A stretch of 64,000 nucleotides of DNA from the NCBI GenBank assembly GCA_003971905.1, contig RSEE01000003.1, positions 1,240,001 through 1,304,000 of the forward strand, given 5' to 3'. The position numbers and the translations under genes were made by a program. How positions within the stretch are numbered: the stretch's first letter is position 1; each line of letters starts with the position of its first letter. The DNA comes from Moniliella sp. 'wahieum'. Lineage: Eukaryota; Basidiomycota; Moniliellomycetes; Moniliellales; Moniliellaceae. This document shows positions 57,083 through 64,000 of the stretch, piece after piece. The notes beneath the pieces were generated by a model, which searched no databases, was not told the DNA's origin, and saw only the letters and a list, made by a program, of their open reading frames with translations.

Positions 57083-57260
57083 GGAAGGCAGAGACGGAAG
57101 GTGGGCTACTTGGTAAACAACACATCCGTTCTTCCTGCGGCGGAAGAGGCAGCCAGAACAAGCCGGCTTCAACTTTGAAACCAGCCGCCGCGACCCCATC
57201 AGCATCAACACCAACCCCATCAACATCATCCCCATCGACCCCACCCACACCTCGCCGCGC
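57083..57260. promoter_or_regulatory. short bidirectional promoter
   Basis: About 180 nt separate the divergent starts of the ribosome-releasing factor gene (57082, -) and the Rab GAP gene (about 57261, +). The + side has CATCA/CCCCATCA repeats (57196-57245). If the GAP start is further downstream, the region is longer. Confidence 0.45.
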
Positions 57261-58981
57261 TTGGCTGCCATGGCGGCTGCCCCTCCCAGCCAGAGGCCCA
57301 CCCCCTCCGGACCCGCTGGACGGCCTCCGCGCCCAGGCACTCGCGCCCGGCGGCTTGGAAGGCTCCGACTTCTTCTCCGCCGCGCGCGCGCCGCCGCGCA
57401 TGGCTGCGTTTGCTCCACCTCCCTGGCCCTACTACCGCCTCCCCCATCGAACTGGCCCCGATAGCCCCGGACCCAAGAGCCCCGGCCGCGTCAGCCCGGA
57501 ACCTTCAGTGACGGTGCGAGACACAGACTCCTCGTCCGCCAGCGCGCCCCCTCCGTCTGTTCAGCGTCCTCGGCGGATGGCCCGCGCGACGGCCGCTGTG
57601 GCTCCCTGCCCTCTCACGCCGACGAGCGGCAAGTTCGACTCGACGTTCGCCGCAGTTTTGTATCGGGCTGGATCAGCGATGCCGATCGTCCCGCACGGCG
57701 GGGGCAGCTGTACGAAGTCGTGGTCTGCACCCTGCGTTCCTACCCGGCGCTGGCGTACTACCAAGGCTACCACGACCTCGTCTCTGTCGTGCTCCTGACC
57801 GTGGCGCCCGAACTGGACCAGGCGTACTGTGCCGAGCCCGACATTGAGTGGGAGAACCAGTCTGCCGCTGGTCTTCCCCCGACGAGGCGCGGATGGCCAA
57901 GGCAGTCACTGCACGCATCACACTTCATATCCTGCGCGACCACTTGGCCACCACGTTACCCCCACCATGGCCCACCTCCAGCTGCTCACGCGTGCGGTCC
58001 AAACGCAGCCTGCGCTGAGCACCATCGAGCTGGCCGAGGGTGCCGGGCCGGTGTTTGCCCTGTCCTGGCTGCTGACCTGCTTTGCCCATGACTTGGACTT
58101 GGCTTCGTCCCAGCGCGTCTTGGATGGCGTGTTGGCCTACGGCCCTTCCTTTGTTGTGTGGCTGGCGGTGCAGATGCTTTTGTGTCGCTCTGTCGCAGCT
58201 GGAGGAGACGGAGACTCCGGCCGACTGGGCCGCCTGGCATGCTGCGCTCCAACAGCTTCCTCGCGTTGTCCCCGACTGGGGCGGAACCGATACAGTGACA
58301 CTGACACGGAGGAGCAAGCCGCCCTGTCTCCCACCCGCTCCGTTTCGCTCGACTCGTTTACCTCGTCGCTCAGGGACAGCCCTGCCTCGAGCCCAGGACG
58401 AAGACGGAACCTAGCACGTGCGCTGGTCGCCAAACCTTCCTCTCTCGCCTTGATCCAGTGGAGCGACCCGGCCGAATCCTTCGAAGACCCCGATGTCACC
58501 CTGCCCGACGAGACCTTACATCGACTCGCTTGCGTCGGCACTCGCTCTGCGCCCGTCTCCTCGACCGCTGTCGCAGCCCCGCCACGCCACCGCCTCAGTC
58601 GCGCTGAGCCGTCCTTCACGCCGCCCGCGACCTGCAGTTGCGCCACCAACCTGCGCTGCAAATTGAAGCCACCATGGGCGCAGCCAGCGTGCTCGTCAGC
58701 TGGGACCACACCCTCGGCCCCACAGCCCCGGCACAGGAGTGGCCCCAGACCGACCAAACCGCTCTCGAGCATCTCCGCCTTCTCCCGCACACGCTCACCC
58801 GCCTTGTGCCCCCTCCTTCGCCTCCCCCCTCTCCCCCTCCTCCGCCCTCTTGCCGTTGACCAAGACCTCCCGCCTACAGCTCCCGTTCCAGGGAGAGTAC
58901 CTGATGGCAGCAGCCTTGGTCGCCCTGGTCGCGCTTCTGGTCCGCCTGGTCTGGTGGCGGTTCCCTACCCTGTGGATTTAG
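57261..58981 (+). CDS. TBC1D20/Gyp8-type Rab GTPase-activating protein, C-terminally anchored
   Basis: Predicted ER/early-Golgi GAP for Rab1/Ypt1-type GTPases. The start is uncertain; MAAAPPSQRPTPSGPAGRP is the best candidate. The TBC domain is visible as VRLDVRRSFVSGWI (IxxDxxR Arg finger, near 57635-57680), RGQLYEVVVCTLRSYPALAY, YYQGYHD (the Gln finger, near 57755), VARITLHILRDHLATTLPP, STIELAEGAGPVFALSWLLT, and CFAHDLD. A Ser/Asp-rich variable region follows (DTDTEEQAALSPTRSVSLD). The C-terminus has a single membrane span, MAAALVALVALLVRLVWWRF, before PTLWI and TAG, as in TBC1D20 and Gyp8. Frameshifts near 57590-57630, 57700, 57870, 58100-58250 and 58600-58860. The Arg and Gln fingers are intact. 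Confidence 0.82.
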
Positions 58982-59197
58982 ATGATACCCCCGCCCCGCT
59001 CCATGATCCTATCCATAATCTTATATCGCGTTCAGAGAAAGAGAGTGCAGAACTAAGTGCATTGCATGAAAGACGTCCCCCGGCCCAAAAAAAGGAAGGA
59101 AAAAAGTAGAAAGGCGAGGGGACGGGTATGGCACAGGAACACGAGACACGAGACACGTAGCACAACCAAGCAGCCTCTGCGTACGCCTCGCGTACGC

Positions 59198-61188
59198 CTA
59201 CGCCTTTGCTTTCCGCCGCCCGAGCAAGGTGGCCTTGCCCAAGCTCAACTCAAACGGTCCAGACTCGTGGTCGTCGAGGTTGAGCCGAGCAAATCGGTCA
59301 ACGCCCACGTCTTCCTTTGCGCTCGTAGGTTCCACTGGATGCGTGGAGTGCGTGGATCGGGGTCGGGTTCGGTCGTAGTTTGGCCTGGGCCTGAGTTGGG
59401 CTCCAGCGTTCGTAGTGGTCGGGTCGGTGGAACCCTTGCGCGTTGGCTCGACGGCATCTGAATCTTCCAACACATTCTCTTCCTCCTCCTCTTCATTTTC
59501 CTCGTTCAGCCCAAGCAGCGCCATGTCTTGCGTGTGCATAGCCCAAGGATTTCCGATGCGCCGCCTCCTCCTCAGCTCGGTGGCAGCGCATAGGACACAT
59601 CGAACGCCTCTCTCAATTGCGTCAGACCCGGACTGGGCAACGCCCGCCGCGGCCCTCGCGTGGCGGCGAGCAAAGGCGAGCCAGCCCGCTTCTTGGTCTC
59701 GCTCGGCAGGAATGGAAGGTGTGATACTGCGCACCGAACGATGGACGGCGCAGGCGAGCGGCCGAGTACGTCGATACCGCCGGACTCTTACTCAGGCGTT
59801 CCCAATTCGTCGACGCGCGTTGCCCGGCGCTCGGTTGCACCACGGATGGGCAAGAAACTCGTCAATGGTGTAGCGTTCTTGGGATCCACAGTGAGCAGGT
59901 GCTGAACCAATCTTTGGCTTCCTCCGACACCTCGTCCACCCGGCGACAGGAACTCATACTCGCCTTGGCCACCTTGCGCATAAGGGGGGTGCTTCGTCGA
60001 AAAGGGTGGGAAGCCACAGAGAAGCGTGTACAGCACACATCCCAGGCCCACATGTCACACTCTTGCTGTACCGCTGGTCCCGCACAATTTCCGGCGCCGT
60101 GTACCCGGCAGTGCCACAGGGCGTGGCGGAAACTGTTCCCAACCACCTTGCTCAATCCAAAATCGGCCAACTTGACCCGCCCAATCCCGACCCCCCAACG
60201 CCATCGGTAAACACCCCTTCGTCCGCCTTGCCATCGTCGTACGGACGTGCAGCACGCTGTGTGCCAACCAGACGGATCGGTCGGGGTAAAGGCAATCTCG
60301 TCAAACAGCAGATTCTCGGGCTTAATATCGCGGTGGACCACCCCCTTTCTTCGTGCAGATAGCGGATGGCATGGGCGACTGGGTGATGACGTGGCGAGAG
60401 AGCGTTCGGAGAGGTAGGTAAGCGCCGCAATCCGTTCAAACAGCTCGCCGCCATTCGCCCACTCGAGAATGAGAAAGTAATACTCTTTGCTTTCGCCAAA
60501 TCCAGCAGACGGATGATGCTGGGGTGCCGCAGTTGCGCATGATCTGCACCTCTTTTCAGTACCGACGCGCGCTGCGGCGGCGTGAGCTCAAACTTGCGCC
60601 ACAGCCTTGACCGCCACATCCGCCCCGCTGCGCCGGTCCCGCGCATGGTACACATTGCTAAACGCCCCCTCGCCCAGCTTGGACGAAGAATGTAGTTGAC
60701 CATGCAGGCTGCAGTGAACTTGGGCAGGTTGCGCGCCGCCGACAGACGCTCGTCCTGGACCAGCTTCTCGGCTAGCTCGCGGTGGCCCGGACCAGCAGGT
60801 TGGCGGGAATGCTCCAGCTTGCCATTGTCGACGCGCGACACGCGGGACGAGAGGGTGGAGATGGAGGTGCGCTTGGGATCGCGCTTCTCCTCTGTCGAGG
60901 GCAGCACCGCACCGGCGGGCAGGAGGTGTGGGGGGCGCGGGGCATCGGTCGAACGCGACTCGGGGAGCGAGTTGACAGCAGAGAGGAGCGAGCGTGGCCG
61001 ACACTGCCGCGGCTGCCGCGCGTGCGGCGGACGGCGGACGAGAGTTTTGGGGATGGAGGAGTGGCGGCGGGTGCGGGGCTCGGGATGGGGGTCGCCGGGA
61101 GGAAGTTCGTCGCCGCTGTCGTCGCTGTCGCGAGGGCGCTCTCGTCGCGGCGGGCGTTGCGGAGGGCAAGCTTGAGGCCGCCGAGCAT
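59198..61188 (-). CDS. RCK2: RCK-type CAMK-family protein kinase (Rck2/Srk1-like)
   Basis: Predicted stress-pathway kinase downstream of a Hog1-type MAP kinase. A disordered basic N-terminus starts MLGGLKLALRNARRDESALA. The kinase domain shows KLGEGAFSNVYHARDR, VAVKAV (ATP Lys), LRHPSIIRLLD, HRDIKPENLLFDEIAF (catalytic Asp), then an insert of about 45 residues ending GVGGSGLGRVKLADFGLSK, then FATPCGTAGYTAPEIVRDQR and [20 protein letters not shown]. The insert between PENLLF and DFG is a hallmark of the RCK group. The C-terminus reads DRFARLNLDDHESGPFELSL and ends GKATLLGRRKAKA, a hydrophobic-basic motif like MAPK-docking tails of MAPKAP kinases. Frameshifts occur every 100-200 nt in this GC-rich gene. 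The catalytic residues are all present. Confidence 0.87.
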
Positions 61189-61727
61189 GCTGGCGATGGG
61201 TGGGGTGGGGTGGAGGAAGAGGGGGGAGTGGGTGGGGCGCAGGGGAGCAGGGGAGCAGGAGCGCAGCCAGCCTGCCGTCGCCGACGCGACCGGTCGCAGC
61301 GCTGCGCTTCGCCAGCCAGGGTGACGTCACACACGGGCGCCGTGCGGCCGCTGGCGCCGCCCTGCACCCGGCGGCTCCCCCGCGGCCCAGCACCGCACTC
61401 GGCCGCTGGGCTACGGTGGACCGTCCCACCGCCCATGTCCGGCGTGTGACGTACTGGCGACCGCTTGTAGCTGTAACGTGATGTGTATCGATGCGGGGTG
61501 GCCGGTCAGGTGACCAGCGGCCGGACTAGCTGCGGTGCAGGCGGTGAAACGGGGCTGGGTTATGGGCTGCACAGCGCAGAGACTGGATCGCGAGAGGATA
61601 GGATAGCTGGATATAGACGAGCAGAAGCGGCCGTCTCGCGCTTCGTGGCAGCATCGGTCCGGACCACGGAGCGCATCGCAGCAAAATCCTAGGATCCTCT
61701 TCCTGACCTGATGGATCTGAGTCGGAA

Positions 61728-62643
61728 TCAGATGCAACTGGCTTTTGGCTGGGGGGGAGCAAACCGTGAGGCGTGAGTGGGCGCAAGTGGCACGGGCCCT
61801 TCCTCCATCTCAGACTCGTGGGTGGCAACGGCAAGGGTGAACGTCGTGTCCATTCCCCCCTGGGTTAATTGATGGTGGTGCGGATAAAGGCCAGGAACCC
61901 CACAGCGAGTATATGCGACAGGCGGCGTAGCCGAGATGGAGGTTGCATCCAGCGGAGTCACCGTCTTGTACAGGCGTTCTCTCCGCTCGATTCAGGTGGA
62001 GGAGGTAAAGATGAGGTCAATCAGCCCCCCACAATAAAGAAATCTCGTCACCGACCTACACAGTACATCTCGCCGCCGGAAACGGAGTGGGTGCCACCCT
62101 CTCTTCGTTGCAGAAGAAGCTGGCGCAGATTGGCGCCAGTGTAGCAGAGCGAGGTAGGTCGGAGCCATTGTCGCTCATCCGCAGTGCCGTGTCGTGGGGG
62201 CATCGGTTTGAAACAGGTGCAAACCTTCTTTCTGATGGTTCTCCTTGTTCCCCTGCTGCAGGGCAGGGATGCCAATCAGCAGCGAGTACGAATCCACCAT
62301 CTCTAGCAAGCGGGCCAACAGCGCCACACATTCCGTCACAACTGCGCACGAACGCGTCCCGCTTGCCCTCGGGCCACAAATCTTCCTTGCTCATTAAACT
62401 CAAAATGGTGGTGCAGGGCAAGGGTAGGTGCAGATTCACCACCTCCCCCCCGTCGTCTCCTCCAACACACACCCCGCTCTGTGGCGGCAGAGTCAGGGTG
62501 TGATGAATCCGCGCCAGCTGCGCAGAATCGGAGACATCGTCCTCGACCGATGTCGAGCTGGCCGTCGGCTGGTGCGGGTCAGATCGGGCGGGGAGCGTGA
62601 CGAATGGCCACTGGCAGATAAGGCGCACTAGCGGCGCACTCAT
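61728..62643 (-). CDS. unidentified protein, frame broken
   Basis: Starts MSAPLVRLICQWPFVTLPAR and reads on through SSTSVEDDVSDSAQLARIHH, GGEVVNLHLPLPCTTILSLM and SKEDLWPEGKRDAFVRSC to GPLARDGGFVLAADWHPCPA. After that the best frame is unclear. A second segment (61961-61728) gives TPLDATSISATPPVAYTRCG and VPGLYPHHHQL, possibly a later exon. The composition is protein-like, with charged and hydrophobic alternation and no low complexity, but I recognise no family. It is divergent from nothing: the next 1.3 kb to the window end has no gene. Confidence 0.35.
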
Positions 62644-64000
62644 GGTCGCGGCAGGCGATTAAGGTGAATAGCGTCGAAGCTAATGCAGCGGGATGGATCG
62701 CAGGTCAGCAGCTGGGGCTTGAGAGCTGGACTGAAGAATTAGTAGAGGGTGCACCTATGACAATAGTTCTCCTGCCTTTCGGTCTCGCTCGGCCCGCTCT
62801 GGTCCTACTCGCCCCAAGCGGAATGCTCCGTTGGGTTCTGCGTACCAATGCCAAGGGATGTGGTTGCAAGTTGCTTACCTGGCCGGCAGTGCTTGCCGAT
62901 TGTGTGGGGCGTGGTGCAAAGTGCCGTAAGCCTGTGGCGCTTCCCACCTCTCAGAGTGAGATCTCAGACTGGAATCTCGTATCTCCGTCACAGATTTGTG
63001 GCAGCCCAAGCCAAAATCCGAACGCCCAAAGCTTATAATTGCCTGTGTCCCTCACTTTTTGTCTTCATCGCATGTGCTCTCCCTCCGCGCTCGGCGCTCC
63101 GAGAGGCTGAGGAGGCTCGGCAGGGCTCGGCTGGCTCGGGGCTGGCGCTCAGCCGCTCAGCTAAAGTTGCTCAGTACGTATCAGGGATGCATGATGTGCA
63201 TGATGGTAGAACTCAAATTGGCTTCGTTCTTCCTCCACGTAACCGCGTAACCACATAACCACCTGTCACAGTCACATGTCACACACTAAAGTGCCCTCTA
63301 GTGCGCTCGGGACCCCATGGGGCGCAAGGCCAGTGTTATCGATTATCTCGGGCGGCTTGGACCCGGAGGGATGTACAGACAGCAGCTATGTTTTGCTCCG
63401 GCGGCGTTTGGCAACAATGGCAAGACCCATAGCACGGAGCGTACTCAGACTGAGCACTGACAGTACTGACATGGTCGATAGTATGTGCCAAAACCACCGG
63501 AGAGGACAGCGGTACATTCTTGCCGTTGGCATGCGCGCGGCACCTTCCCAAACGCAAGCGCACACTTGCGTGTCCGTGCGGTCCAAATCCTTTCCAGTCC
63601 ATATTAGTCTTTTGGTGCGCACATGCGTTGAACGTTGACGGAGAAGATGCTTCAGAAAACTTGACTAGCTTTTAGATGTGGCATGTGACATGTGAGAGCC
63701 GTATATAGCTGCTGCCGGCCAGGGCTCCTTTCATTGACCTGCCATGCCATCCCAGCCACCGCCCACCGCCCATCCTGGCACCCCGGCCCCACACTGGCCC
63801 CTCCAGCCACCCCCGGGAATCGATAAGCTTCTAGCATCGTGCTTATCTCACTGTGGCTCAGTGGCCACTAGGTCACTCCCCCGCTTATTAGCGCTTACCT
63901 CTTCTCCCTCCCCCCTTGGGGGCAGTTTCGCTTCGGCAGTGATATTCCTAGCAGAGTGCCAGTCTGCCCCACTTCTCTGCGTCGGCTGCCCCTCTCAGAT
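62644..64000. other. intergenic, no gene recognised
   Basis: No supportable gene. Short words such as GCATGTGACATGTGA (63677) and CACATGTCACA (63270) recall those in the 46.6-kb region. Confidence 0.35.

Noticed and set aside
56368-57798. Open frame of 476 codons on the plus strand
   Set aside because: It runs antisense to the ribosome-releasing factor gene and then through its promoter into the Rab GAP gene; the composition is Arg/Ala/Gly/Pro-rich shadow sequence.
1-64000. Conserved genes as real pseudogenes
   Set aside because: Breaks are almost only 1-nt length changes, active-site residues are intact, and the LTR pair shows the same error type without substitutions.
1-64000. CRISPR array, bacterial operon or prophage
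   Set aside because: No spaced direct repeats of CRISPR type; introns, tRNA introns and protein families are eukaryotic.

Overview
This window is fungal nuclear DNA, most likely from a mushroom-class basidiomycete (Agaricomycetes). The evidence is short GT-AG introns (about 31-101 nt), pyrimidine-rich leaders, intron-containing tRNA genes, a DUF6533 seven-helix membrane protein, a secreted coiled-coil protein of the kind databases mislabel 'hoxa13', an Mbp1-type APSES factor, a GPI-anchored chitin deacetylase, a mitochondrial BolA3, a Wss1 protease with a C-terminal SUMO-interacting motif, and an RCK-type kinase with the fungal insert before DFG. I cannot name the species.

Layout. 1-12.6 kb: 3'-truncated DCAF11-like WD40 gene (-), chitin deacetylase (+), Mbp1-like cell-cycle factor (+), LEA-like helical-repeat protein (+), acylpyruvase-like FAH protein (+), spliceosomal SLT11/RBM22 (-). 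13-21.3 kb: FSH-type serine hydrolase with a large internal insert (-), tRNA-Pro(AGG) (-), a complete miniature LTR element with target-site duplication, a coiled-coil protein (+), tRNA-Cys (+). 22.7-34.4 kb: a tiny N-myristoylation-type protein (+), a conserved hypothetical (+), Wss1 (+), symplekin/Pta1 (+), tRNA-Ser(GCT) (+), galactokinase (-). 36.6-44.5 kb: mitochondrial BolA3 (-), coiled-coil secretory protein (-), DUF6533 protein (-). 44.5-51.6 kb is gene-poor and full of short palindromic words and a GGAGA microsatellite. 51.7-62.6 kb is gene-dense: Ydj1-type DnaJ (+), TRAPP subunit Trs23 (-), tRNA-Pro(TGG) (+), mitochondrial ribosome-releasing factor 2 (-), TBC1D20-type Rab GAP (+), RCK2-type kinase (-), and an unidentified gene (-).

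The genes are scattered housekeeping functions (mRNA 3' processing, splicing, ER-Golgi traffic, mitochondrial translation, Fe-S assembly, cell-cycle transcription). I see no metabolic cluster.

The main caution: almost every conserved gene is broken by one or more 1-nt insertions or deletions, and three of the four tRNAs have missing bases. The two LTRs of the transposon differ by seven 1-nt indels and no substitutions. This looks like uncorrected sequencing error, worst in GC-rich or repeated stretches, not mass pseudogenisation. CDS spans below therefore run from inferred start to inferred stop and often cross frameshifts.
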